From positions 1-14,622 of the forward strand of contig DATCGY010000259.1 of NCBI GenBank assembly GCA_036508635.1: a stretch of 14,622 bases of DNA. Reading direction: 5' to 3'. Source of the stretch: FEN-727 sp036508635 (lineage in GTDB: Bacteria; Actinomycetota; Geothermincolia; Fen-727; Anoxymicrobiaceae). The notes beneath the pieces were generated by a model that saw only the letters and a list, made by a program, of their open reading frames with translations, made no database searches and was not told the origin of the DNA. The position numbers were made by a program, and so were the translations under genes. Positions 7,453 to 14,197 of the stretch are shown in pieces (position 1 is the first letter of the stretch; each line of letters starts with the position of its first letter).

Positions 7453-7492
7453 AGTCGCGAAGTCCCGTAAATGGCCAAGGCCTGGCGACTAG
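7451..7492 (+). repeat. Inverted repeat in the sirtuin leader
   Basis: CTAGTCGC (7451-7458) is perfectly complementary to GCGACTAG (7485-7492) across a 26-base loop that itself contains GGCC-AA-GGCC (7473-7482). It overlaps the putative -10 and start of transcription, ahead of the sirtuin ribosome site at 7542-7546. It could be an operator for a dimeric regulator or a hairpin at the 5' end of the mRNA. No T-tract follows, so it is not an intrinsic terminator. Confidence 0.5.
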
Positions 7493-7556
7493 AATAAGAG
7501 CGGTGTCCCGCAACCGGTCAGGGGAGCCGGCTCTCAGGGGCGGAGGTCAATGCCCG

Positions 7557-8324
7557 GTGGAAACGGATATTATAAAAGCAGCGCGCATGATCCGGGCCGC
7601 CAACAAGGTGATAGCCCTGACAGGAGCCGGCATCTCTGTCGAATCGGGCATCCCGGACTTTCGCTCCCCAGGTGGGTTGTGGACGCGATACGACCCCTCC
7701 GTTTACGCGACATTCGAGTCTTTCGTCAACGACCCGACGAAGTTCTGGTCCATGGCCGAAGACCTCAATCCACTCCTCGAGAACGCCGAACCGAACGCGG
7801 CGCACTACTCACTGAGCGAACTGGAGCGCATGGGGAAATGCGACACGGTCATAACGCAGAACATAGACCACCTGCACCAGCGCGCCGGCAGCACGACGGT
7901 GCTCGAGCTTCACGGAACGTATCGCACCGGCACGTGCCTCATCTGCGGGACGCGGCACGAGTACCACGATATAAAGGACGACGCCAGGGCGGGCCAGGTC
8001 CCATCCTGCAAGAACTGCGGCGGGACAATCAAACCCGACGTCGTGCTATTCGGCGAGCCACTGAACGCCCCGGTCCTATCGCGCGCGGTCGAAATGGCCA
8101 ACAACTGCGACCTTATGCTTGTCATCGGCTGCGGGCTCGAGGTCTTCCCCGCGGCATCGCTACCGACATACGCTCGAAGAAACCAGGCAATGCTGATATT
8201 TGTTAATATTGCTACCACGGCTTTCGACGACCTGGCGGATATCATCCTCCAAGGCCGGGCGGGCGAGACCATGCCGTCGGTGGTAGAGGCTTATCGATCG
8301 TTGATTGAATCGGAAGACGACTAG
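7557..8324 (+). CDS. Sir2-family NAD-dependent protein deacylase
   Basis: Sirtuins remove acyl groups from protein lysines, consuming NAD and releasing nicotinamide and O-acetyl-ADP-ribose. Motifs in order: TGAGISVESGIPDFRS, TQNIDHLHQRAGS, the catalytic His in LELHGTY, zinc cysteines as CLIC and CKNC, then KPDVVLFGE and FVN. The segment DPTKFWSMAEDLNPLLENAEPNAAH resembles the class U enzyme of Thermotoga maritima. It lacks the Tyr-x-x-Arg pair of desuccinylase-type sirtuins, so deacetylation is the likelier activity. The NAD-contact motif reads IGCGLEV where GTS or GSS is usual. I chose GTG 7557 (GGAGG ten bases upstream, about 255 residues); GTG 7503 would add 18 residues without similarity to the family. 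It lies 15 bp before the UPF0182 gene. Confidence 0.92.
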   Translation: METDIIKAARMIRAANKVIALTGAGISVESGIPDFRSPGGLWTRYDPSVYATFESFVNDPTKFWSMAEDLNPLLENAEPNAAHYSLSELERMGKCDTVITQNIDHLHQRAGSTTVLELHGTYRTGTCLICGTRHEYHDIKDDARAGQVPSCKNCGGTIKPDVVLFGEPLNAPVLSRAVEMANNCDLMLVIGCGLEVFPAASLPTYARRNQAMLIFVNIATTAFDDLADIILQGRAGETMPSVVEAYRSLIESEDD

Positions 8325-8339
8325 CTGGGGAGACGAAAC

Positions 8340-11147
8340 ATGCCAATAGGCAACAACAACGTCGAGGATATTAGCAGGAAGCTCAGGGAGATAAAGATAG
8401 GCGAGCTCAAAGGAAGGCTCAAGGCGGGCTTCACCAAGCCGCGCATAGCCATCCTTGTGATCGTCCTTCTCGCCATTATCTTCTTTGCGATCATCACTCC
8501 TTTCGCGAAGTTCTACACGGACGCTCTGTGGTACAACCACGTTGGCTTCCAGAACCTGTTCTGGAAGACGCTGGTCGCAAAGATACTCATGGTCGTAGTA
8601 TTCGGCGCGTTTTTCTTCATACTGCTCTATTGCAACCTCTATCTTGCCCGCAGGTTGCCGCCCCGGCAGGATATCGACGCCAAGGGCTCGCCGCTCGAGG
8701 AGTTCGTGACCAGGGCGCAGGGCGTGTGGAAGAGGATCGTCAAATGGGGGCTCTTGATCTTTTCCATTGTGGCCGCTCTCGTCGCCGGAATCGGATGGGC
8801 CGGGCGCTGGGACCTTGTGCTCAAGTTCATCAACCATAGCGCCTTCAACAAGGTGGACCCTGTATTTCACAAGGATATCGGGTTCTACGTTTTCTCTTAC
8901 CCGTTCCAGAGAGCGCTGGTGGACTGGCTCATCGGCGCCCTCGTGTTCGTCCTGATCATCACCGCAATCGTTTATATCCTCGACGGCGGAATCCGGCTCC
9001 GCTGGGGCAAGGACATGTTCGCGCCCTACGTTCTGGCGCACCTGTCTATCCTGCTTGCCGCTATCTTTCTCATCAAGGCATGGTCTTACCGCCTTAACAT
9101 GTACGAGCTCCTGTTCTCTAAACGCGGCGTCGTCTATGGCATCGGATACACAGATGCCCATGCCAAGTTGCCGGCTCTATGGGCGATGCTGGCCCTGGCG
9201 ATTGTCGTTGCGCTTGTCCTGCTGGTGAACATCTGGAGGCGCGGCTGGATCCTTCCCGCGGTCTCAATCGGCGCCCTGGTGGTCGTCGCGCTCGTCATGG
9301 GAACCATCATCCCGGCGATCGTCCAGAACTACGTGGTGAAGCCATCTGAGCGCGCAAAAGAAAAGAGCTATATCGCAAAAGAGATAAACGCCACTCGAGA
9401 CGGATACGACATCAACAAGATACAATCCACGCAGTACCCGGCCGTCCAGGACCTCGACATGGCCGCTATCCAGCGAAACAGCGCGACTATCCGGAACATA
9501 CGGCTCTGGGACCCGAACCCACTGCTCAACACCAACGAGCAGCTACAGTCGATACGGCAGTACTACAAGTTCAATGACGTCGGTGTCGACAGGTACGTTG
9601 TGAACGGGGACTTCCGGCAGATGATGATATCCGCTCGCGAGATGGTACAGTCCAACCTGCCGGCCGCTGCGCGCACGTGGGTCAACGACACTCTCGTGTA
9701 TACGCACGGGTACGGTGTCGTCATGAACCCGGGTAACGATGTCACCGCCGAGGGAAACCCAAACTACCTCGTGAGCAATATCCCTCCGGCCGGACCGACA
9801 AACCTGCAGGTGGCCCAACCCGAGATTTATTTCGGGCAGCTCTCGAACGACTACGTGGTCACGGACACGACGGAGCCGGAGTTCAACTATCCGGCCAAGG
9901 ATAAGGAAGTTCACACGATCTACAAGGGAGATGGGGGAGTCAAGGTCAACTCGTTCTGGCGCAAGCTGCTCTACGCGATCAGGTTCCGTGATGTCAACCT
10001 GCTACTGAGCGGTCAGGTACGCGACGCCTCGCAGATAATGTACTACCGCCAGATACAGGACCGACTGAGCAAGTGCGCGCCTTTCCTCAAGCAGGACTCC
10101 GACCCGTACATGGTACTCTCGGATTCCGGCAAGCTCTACTGGATCGTGGACTGTTACACGACGACGGACCAGTACCCGTACTCTCAGCCGTCGGCAGGCG
10201 TCGGTAACTACGTACGCAACTCCGTCAAGGCCGTGATCGACGCTTATGACGGGAAGGTCAAGCTGTACGTGTTCGACCCGAGCGACCCAATCATCCAGAC
10301 GTACCAGAAAATATTCCCTCAGATATTCGCTTCACGGAGCGAGATGCCCGCCGAGCTCATAAGGCACGTCAGGTACCCCGAGGATCTCTTCGTTGCGCAG
10401 TCCAACATGCTCCAGTCTTTCCACATGACGAATCCGGACCAGTTCTACAACAAGGAAGACGAATGGGATTTTCCGAACGAGACGATCAATGGCCAGTCGC
10501 AGCCCATGCGCCCGTTCTACGTCATACTCAGGGTCCCGGGGGAAACGCGCGAGGAGATGGTCTTGCTGCTCCCGTTCACTCCGCATAACAAGCAGAACAT
10601 GATCGCGTGGCTCGGCGCCCGCATGGACGGCGCCCACTACGGTGAGATGATCAACTTCGTGTTCCCGTCCGGCAAGCTCGTGTACGGCCCTGAACAGATC
10701 GAAGGCCGCATCGAGCAGGACCCGACAATAAGCCAGCAGCTATCGCTGTGGCGGCAGGCAGGCTCCGAGGTCATCAGGGGCAACCTGCTGATAATCCCCA
10801 TACAGGGCTCGCTCCTGTACGTCGAGCCGCTGTACCTGCAGGCTACTCAGCTCAAGATACCCCAGGTAAAACGGGTCGTGGTCGTGTACGGCCAGCAGGT
10901 GGCGATGGAGCCGACGCTCGATGGGGCGATCGCGCGCATTTTCGCCGGCGCGCCCTCAGCGCTAGCAACGCAGGTTCAACAGGCCGCCCAAACCGGCACG
11001 CCCGGTCAGCAAAACCTCGCCCAGCAGGCGCTCGACCTGTACAACAGGGCTATCAACGCTCAGAAGACGGGGGATTGGGCCACATACGGCAGTCTGCTCA
11101 ACCAGCTCAGCAGCGTTCTCCAGCAACTCGCTGCATCCGGCAAGTAA
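8340..11147 (+). CDS. UPF0182 family large membrane protein
   Basis: A 935-residue protein of the UPF0182 family (PF03699), widespread in Actinobacteria and cyanobacteria, with no established function. Seven membrane helices lie in the N-terminal third, at about residues 35-55, 79-102, 134-152, 191-213, 230-248, 279-298 and 303-326. Next comes the family motif NYVVKPSERAKEKSYIAKEI (330-349) and a soluble region of about 580 residues, predicted to be extracytoplasmic. The aromatic-rich TDALWYNHVGF (60-70) after TM1 and the Tyr/Pro-rich soluble region are typical. The Gln-rich C-terminus (about 880-935) ends in a short helical repeat region. GGGAG precedes the ATG. It is 15 bp behind the sirtuin gene, so probably co-transcribed with it. 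Confidence 0.92.
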   Translation: MPIGNNNVEDISRKLREIKIGELKGRLKAGFTKPRIAILVIVLLAIIFFAIITPFAKFYTDALWYNHVGFQNLFWKTLVAKILMVVVFGAFFFILLYCNLYLARRLPPRQDIDAKGSPLEEFVTRAQGVWKRIVKWGLLIFSIVAALVAGIGWAGRWDLVLKFINHSAFNKVDPVFHKDIGFYVFSYPFQRALVDWLIGALVFVLIITAIVYILDGGIRLRWGKDMFAPYVLAHLSILLAAIFLIKAWSYRLNMYELLFSKRGVVYGIGYTDAHAKLPALWAMLALAIVVALVLLVNIWRRGWILPAVSIGALVVVALVMGTIIPAIVQNYVVKPSERAKEKSYIAKEINATRDGYDINKIQSTQYPAVQDLDMAAIQRNSATIRNIRLWDPNPLLNTNEQLQSIRQYYKFNDVGVDRYVVNGDFRQMMISAREMVQSNLPAAARTWVNDTLVYTHGYGVVMNPGNDVTAEGNPNYLVSNIPPAGPTNLQVAQPEIYFGQLSNDYVVTDTTEPEFNYPAKDKEVHTIYKGDGGVKVNSFWRKLLYAIRFRDVNLLLSGQVRDASQIMYYRQIQDRLSKCAPFLKQDSDPYMVLSDSGKLYWIVDCYTTTDQYPYSQPSAGVGNYVRNSVKAVIDAYDGKVKLYVFDPSDPIIQTYQKIFPQIFASRSEMPAELIRHVRYPEDLFVAQSNMLQSFHMTNPDQFYNKEDEWDFPNETINGQSQPMRPFYVILRVPGETREEMVLLLPFTPHNKQNMIAWLGARMDGAHYGEMINFVFPSGKLVYGPEQIEGRIEQDPTISQQLSLWRQAGSEVIRGNLLIIPIQGSLLYVEPLYLQATQLKIPQVKRVVVVYGQQVAMEPTLDGAIARIFAGAPSALATQVQQAAQTGTPGQQNLAQQALDLYNRAINAQKTGDWATYGSLLNQLSSVLQQLAASGK

Positions 11148-11168
11148 AGTTCTCTTCGAGCACTATTG

Positions 11169-11225
11169 GCTTGAGCAGGGTCTCTCAGGCCCGGGTCTGG
11201 GCGGCTTGATAGACCGCGCTCAAGC
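11169..11225. repeat. Nested inverted repeat between convergent genes
   Basis: GCTTGAGC (11169-11176) pairs with GCTCAAGC (11218-11225). Inside it GGTCT (11194-11198) pairs with AGACC (11211-11215). It lies 22 bp after the UPF0182 stop and 29 bp before the end of the convergent SCP2-like gene. There is no T-tract on either strand, so termination by this structure is only a guess. Confidence 0.35.
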
Positions 11226-11254
11226 GGGTGGGTCTCGGGGGAGAGGGGAACTGC

Positions 11255-11644
11255 TCAGATGAGGCCGAAGGTGCGGGCGAAGTCAAGGTAACCTTTTAGC
11301 AGTAGCTTTGGAAGGCTCGCGTTTACCACGTAGGTCATCTTGCAGTCTCCATGACTCCCGTCGATGCATTCGCGGGCGCGGGTTACAAAGCCCTGGAGCT
11401 CATCCGCGCGTGCCATATATTCCAGGGTAGCCCTGTTCATAGTGACCGAGATGTCGGGCCTTGCCGTACGTCCAGCAGAGACCTGCAGTGCGCCATTGTG
11501 CTTTTCGAGAAAGTAGCTCTCGCCGTCGACGGTTCCCTGGATAACGGCGCCTTCCCTGAGAGGTTTGCCGAGACTGGACCCAGGTGGCCGGCTGAAGACT
11601 TGCTCCAGGAGCTCGACTATGTCGTTGTCGTTCTTGTCCGCCAC
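11255..11644 (-). CDS. Small SCP2-like (sterol carrier/lipid-binding fold) protein
   Basis: A 129-residue cytosolic protein with no signal peptide. Its core, from about residue 26 to 85, reads like an SCP2 domain. It includes VIQGTVDGESYFLEKHNGAL (34-53), the strand-turn RPDISVTMNRATLEYM (62-77) and a helical C-terminus KLLLKGYLDFARTFGL. SCP2 domains bind hydrophobic ligands; no ligand can be inferred here. A short N-terminal helix NDNDIVELLEQVFSRPPG precedes it. The start is GTG (11644-11642), with AGGGA some 14 bases upstream, a weak ribosome site. The gene lies 17 bp downstream of the metallophosphoesterase on the same strand, suggesting one transcript. The family call rests on pattern recognition only. 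Confidence 0.7.
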   Translation of the reverse strand: MADKNDNDIVELLEQVFSRPPGSSLGKPLREGAVIQGTVDGESYFLEKHNGALQVSAGRTARPDISVTMNRATLEYMARADELQGFVTRARECIDGSHGDCKMTYVVNASLPKLLLKGYLDFARTFGLI

Positions 11645-11661
11645 GCGTTTGTTCGCTTTCC

Positions 11662-12531
11662 CTAGATCTTTACGACCTGTCTCGTCACATGTTTTCCATT
11701 CACGTCGACCAGCACGTAGTTATGGTACGATTCGCCCGTTATGCCGAGAAGCGGGGCCCCCGCCCCCCCGCTGATGATGACAGGCAAACCATCGTCGGTC
11801 TCCTCGAGGTAAGAATGGACGTGGCCGCAGAAGAGCTCTTCCACCTTCCCGGCTTTGAGGATAGGCGCGAGTTGGTGGTTCGCGTCGATTCCGGGAATCT
11901 GGGCGGAGGTAGCTGTGGCGGAATAAGGATAACCGGGAGGCACGTGGCAGGCAGCGAAGATATGGGCATAGCTTTTTTTCTTTGCCGCCGCCAGGTCCGC
12001 CTGGACCCACGCCTGTTCCTGAGGGTAGAAACCCAGCCCCTGAGTGCTGTTGTCTATAAGGACGAAATGACTGCCCTTGTGGTCGAATGTGCGGTGCGGC
12101 GCGCCCAGGTACGTCGTATAGTTCTGTCCCACGGGTGTCGTCGCAACGTCGTGGTTCCCAGGAACGCAGTAATAGGTGACTCCGGTCGGGTTGATGTCGT
12201 TGAGGAAGCTCTGAAACTCCGTCGCGGTGCCGCTCCCAGTCTCGTCACCCGTGATGATCAGGAAGTCAACGGACTTCGCCGCCGCGAGTATCCGATTGAA
12301 GACCTCGTAGTTATTCTGAGGGTCGCCGCACACGATGAACTGGAAATGTTCGGAAGTTGCGGCCGATGATGAAGAAGGTGCGCTGGCCCGGGTTTTCGCG
12401 GGTGTCGAGCTCTTCGTCCCCCCGGCGTTACCGCAGCCCCCAAGAGCAATGGACGCTACCATCATTGCCAGGGCGACAGCCCAGACGCCTCGCGCGAACG
12501 CTCCTGACGGCCCGTGCAGAAAAAACTTCAA
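11662..12531 (-). CDS. Lipoprotein metallophosphoesterase (calcineurin-like)
   Basis: A secreted, lipid-anchored member of the calcineurin-like phosphoesterase superfamily. From a TTG at 12531 the protein is 289 residues. It has a signal peptide (ARGVWAVALAMMVASIALGGC) whose lipobox ends at Cys33, then a Ser/Ala/Thr-rich linker to about 60. The catalytic domain has CGDPQNN (68-74), ITGDETGSG (93-101), GNHD (125-128), ACHVPP (194-199) and GHVHS (236-240): the full set of metal ligands except that the first motif is D-x-Q and not D-x-H. The substrate is unknown. AAGGA lies 10 bases before the TTG. The frame stays open to 12633, but the extra Tyr/Lys-rich residues would bury the signal peptide. 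It follows the NlpC gene on the same strand. Confidence 0.88.
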   Translation of the reverse strand: MKFFLHGPSGAFARGVWAVALAMMVASIALGGCGNAGGTKSSTPAKTRASAPSSSSAATSEHFQFIVCGDPQNNYEVFNRILAAAKSVDFLIITGDETGSGTATEFQSFLNDINPTGVTYYCVPGNHDVATTPVGQNYTTYLGAPHRTFDHKGSHFVLIDNSTQGLGFYPQEQAWVQADLAAAKKKSYAHIFAACHVPPGYPYSATATSAQIPGIDANHQLAPILKAGKVEELFCGHVHSYLEETDDGLPVIISGGAGAPLLGITGESYHNYVLVDVNGKHVTRQVVKI

Positions 12532-12629
12532 GTGGCTTTTTTCCTTTGTCTGTGCGCACTTTCGGTCACTGTGCGTCTTGCTGTAGTAATAGTACCGCAA
12601 AGAGCTGGCGCGGCCTTTTTGACGTGTGA

Positions 12630-12647
12630 GCACGTGTTTCCACGCGC
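12630..12647 (-). repeat. Hairpin downstream of the NlpC/P60 gene
   Basis: On the minus strand GCGCGTG, a GAAA loop and CACGTGC form a 7-bp stem with one G-U pair, 44 bases after the NlpC/P60 stop. No U-tract follows. It may stabilise the 3' end of the message or attenuate read-through into the metallophosphoesterase gene. Confidence 0.35.
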
Positions 12648-12690
12648 ACTTCGATTCTCGAGGTTCACGAGAGACAAGACCGAGGGCTCC

Positions 12691-13773
12691 CTACTTGGTG
12701 AATCTGCCTATGCCCGACAGGTCGCTTCGGCTCGACAGCTTGCTCACTTTGACTACGTCTCCGGTCTGGGGCGCCTGTACGAACATGTCATTGCCGAGAT
12801 ACATGCCGACGTGGTGAGGCGGCATGCCGAAGAACACGAGGTCGCCGGCTCGTGCCTGCTGGAGTGTCACCTTGATCGCGCGGTTGAACTGCATCGCCGC
12901 GTTGTGGGGCAGGCTTATTCCATAGAGCTTGTAGACATACATCGTTAGCCCTGAGCAGTCAAAGCATATCGCATGCTCTCCGGTCGGGCATTGGCCGGGG
13001 CCGGCCCCGGCCCAGTGGTATGGAACCCCCAGGTACTTGAGTGCGGTTTTGGCAAGGCCTCCCTCAGGCGCGTCCACAAGCGTGTTCTGGGCTTGCTGGT
13101 CGAGCGCCTGATCGGCTGCGCGCTGGGCTTGCTGCTGATCCGCGAGAAGCCTCTGGATGTCGGAATTGAGTCCATTGAGCAGGTTTTGCCTGTCGGAGAG
13201 TTTTGCCTCGATCTGGTACTTCTTTGCCGCCTCCTGCTCGACAAGGCCCTCTTTCTGGCGCTGTTGCTCGGAGAGCTGACTGTCGAGTTCAGCCACGGAG
13301 TCACGCGTGGTCTTAATCTTCGATATCAGATTCGCGTCGCTTTCGGCGACCCTGTAGACATAGTCGGCTCTCTCGAGGAAGTCCGCGAAATTTTTCGTGT
13401 TCAGAAGGACCTCGAGCATCGACGTGCGGCCGTTCTTGTAGAGAGCGAGAGCCCTCTGGTTGAGCACGCCCCTGCGCTCGCGCAGGCTCTGCTTTATCTC
13501 GTCCAGCCGCTTGCGCGTCGTATCGACTTTCGCTGACACCTCGTCGAGATCGACCTTGACTCGGTTGTACGCTTCGGTCGCTACAGCGAGTTCTTTATCG
13601 AGGGCGTCTATCTCCTGGGCGACCTGTGCGGCCTGCTGGCTCTTTGAAGCGATGTCTTCACCGGGAACGGCCCGAACCGCCGTAGCTGGCACTATTGCAA
13701 GCGTCGCCGCTACGACGAGTGTGAGGAGCACCGATACTATTCTGCTTACTCCGGGTCCCTGGTTTTTTCTCAT
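12691..13773 (-). CDS. Secreted coiled-coil NlpC/P60 peptidoglycan endopeptidase
   Basis: Predicted cell-wall hydrolase cleaving stem peptides. The 360-residue protein has a signal peptide (residues 1 to about 35, hydrophobic core SVLLTLVVAATLAIV). A long coiled coil follows (about 40-225) with heptad-like Leu/Ala/Gln content and the motif RALALYKNGRTSMLEVLLN (107-125) seen in CwlO/PcsB/RipA-type hydrolases. An NlpC/P60 domain occupies about 238-360. The catalytic Cys273 is in FDCSGL and His321 in HHVGMYLG. The third polar residue appears to be Gln333 in VQAP, where many relatives have His. In such proteins the coiled coil often masks the active site until an FtsEX-type partner releases it; whether that applies here is inference. 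The ATG is preceded by AAAGGA. Confidence 0.93.
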   Translation of the reverse strand: MRKNQGPGVSRIVSVLLTLVVAATLAIVPATAVRAVPGEDIASKSQQAAQVAQEIDALDKELAVATEAYNRVKVDLDEVSAKVDTTRKRLDEIKQSLRERRGVLNQRALALYKNGRTSMLEVLLNTKNFADFLERADYVYRVAESDANLISKIKTTRDSVAELDSQLSEQQRQKEGLVEQEAAKKYQIEAKLSDRQNLLNGLNSDIQRLLADQQQAQRAADQALDQQAQNTLVDAPEGGLAKTALKYLGVPYHWAGAGPGQCPTGEHAICFDCSGLTMYVYKLYGISLPHNAAMQFNRAIKVTLQQARAGDLVFFGMPPHHVGMYLGNDMFVQAPQTGDVVKVSKLSSRSDLSGIGRFTK

Positions 13774-13813
13774 CGATCCTTTGCCGCCGCCCGATCAACC
13801 TCCGGTGTCAGAA

Positions 13814-13819
13814 AATATA
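13814..13819 (-). promoter_or_regulatory. Proximal -10-like element for NlpC/P60
   Basis: TATATT on the minus strand, about 40 bases before the start codon. A poor -35 (TTCCGA) lies 17 bases upstream. It could give a short-leader transcript but is weaker than the distal promoters. Confidence 0.25.
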
Positions 13820-13882
13820 ACGTTTTCAGACGCCGATCGGAAGCGCGCTATCTGTCTTTTTTGCTCACATCTTCGATTGCAA

Positions 13883-13918
13883 CATATAATTATCCCGCTT
13901 CCCGCTGTAAACGGTCAA
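13883..13918 (-). promoter_or_regulatory. Overlapping promoters for the NlpC/P60 gene
   Basis: Two well-formed promoters overlap on the minus strand. The first is TTGACC (13918-13913), 18 bases, GATAAT (13894-13889), each hexamer 5/6. The second is TTTACA (13911-13906), 17 bases, TATATG (13888-13883). Transcription would start around 13,876-13,882, leaving a leader of about 100 bases. The distal -35 overlaps the TAGTTA repeat array. Confidence 0.6.
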
Positions 13919-13944
13919 TAGTTATTGTTAACTATTGTTAGTTA
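13916..13944. promoter_or_regulatory. Phased TAGTTA/TAACTA half-sites (candidate operator)
   Basis: TAGTTA (13919-13924), TAACTA (13929-13934) and TAGTTA (13939-13944) lie exactly 10 bp apart, each pair separated by TTGT. CAATAGTTA (13916-13924) and TAACTATTG (13929-13937) form a perfect 9-bp dyad. A further TAGTTA is at 13983-13988. On the minus strand the block reads CTAACA-4-TTAACA, resembling the TTAACA direct repeats bound by OmpR/PhoP-type regulators. It sits between the NlpC -35 and the opposing plus-strand -35. Confidence 0.5.
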
Positions 13945-13957
13945 CCTATTAGTATTA

Positions 13958-13986
13958 TCGACATTGTTGTTAATGATATTTATAGT
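13958..13986 (+). promoter_or_regulatory. Plus-strand promoter facing the large inverted repeat
   Basis: TCGACA (13958-13963), 17 bases, TATAGT (13981-13986): both hexamers match consensus at 5/6 with ideal spacing. A transcript would begin near 13,993 and run through 14,020-14,107, which has no credible gene. Confidence 0.5.
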
Positions 13987-14014
13987 TACTTAAGTGAATT
14001 GCTGTTAAATTGTC

Positions 14015-14107
14015 TCCTTGCCCCTGGAGTCTTCCCCACCTTGAGCCCTGCACTTAAAGACAATAGGAAAGTTATAGTGCAGGGCTCAATGAATAGGGGC
14101 TAGAGGA
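14015..14107 (+). repeat. Large composite inverted repeat (candidate structured RNA)
   Basis: TTGAGCCCTGCACT (14041-14054) is perfectly complementary to AGTGCAGGGCTCAA (14076-14089), giving a 14-bp stem with a 21-base A-rich loop. Outside it, GCCCCT (14020-14025) pairs with AGGGGC (14095-14100). Further out, TCCTT (14015-14019) can pair with GAGGA (14103-14107) using one G-U pair. No T-tract flanks either side, so it is not an intrinsic terminator. It could be a folded small RNA, a leader, or the end of a mobile element. I cannot assign it to a known RNA family. Confidence 0.55.
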
Positions 14108-14140
14108 ATAGTGTCAGTCACCGGTTCAAATTTGTAAATC

Positions 14141-14165
14141 AAAAAAACCGACTCGAAAGAGCCGG
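14141..14165 (-). terminator. Intrinsic terminator, minus strand
   Basis: Read on the minus strand: CCGGCTC (14165-14159), loop TTTC, GAGTCGG (14154-14148), then seven T (14147-14141). The 7-bp GC-rich stem has one G-U pair. On the plus strand the same stem has an A-C mismatch and no clear T-run, so it works mainly leftward. No minus-strand gene is visible upstream of it in this window; it would insulate the NlpC region from leftward read-through. Confidence 0.8.
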
Positions 14166-14168
14166 CGG

Positions 14169-14197
14169 TTGTTCATTGGTAGCCCGGACGTTATAAA
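14169..14197 (+). promoter_or_regulatory. Candidate promoter before the HTH reading frame
   Basis: TTGTTC (14169-14174), 17 bases, TATAAA (14192-14197, 5/6). The -35 is the same hexamer, at the same spacing, as in the rpmE promoter candidate. If used, translation of the following frame must start downstream of about 14,204. Confidence 0.4.

Larger units (their letters stand above)
13774..14168. other. AT-rich divergent regulatory region
   Basis: About 395 bp without a credible gene, sharply AT-richer than its surroundings between about 13,810 and 14,015. It contains stacked minus-strand promoters for NlpC/P60, phased TAGTTA-type half-sites, a plus-strand promoter, a large inverted repeat and a minus-strand terminator; each is listed separately. 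Frames through it are short and compositionally random. Confidence 0.6.

Noticed and set aside
8160..9161. 333-codon open frame antisense to the sirtuin/UPF0182 junction
   Set aside because: The acidic, repetitive product is the reverse reading of hydrophobic transmembrane codons; no motif supports it.
13774..13882. Possible ydaO-type c-di-AMP riboswitch in the NlpC/P60 leader
   Set aside because: Such riboswitches often precede NlpC/P60 genes, but the leader is only about 100 nt and I see none of the conserved motifs.
13955..13963. DnaA-box-like TTATCGACA in AT-rich DNA (8/9 match), hinting at a replication origin
   Set aside because: It is a single site, with no second box, no dnaA/dnaN/parAB genes and no origin-type clustering.
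14121..14140. tRNA T-loop-like GGTTCAAAT, suggesting a tRNA 3' end or att site
   Set aside because: The flanking bases do not form a T-stem, and no acceptor, D-arm or anticodon arm can be drawn upstream.
13993..14170. 6S RNA
   Set aside because: The length is about right, but the 5' and 3' ends do not form a convincing closing stem and the rod-with-bubble layout is not evident.
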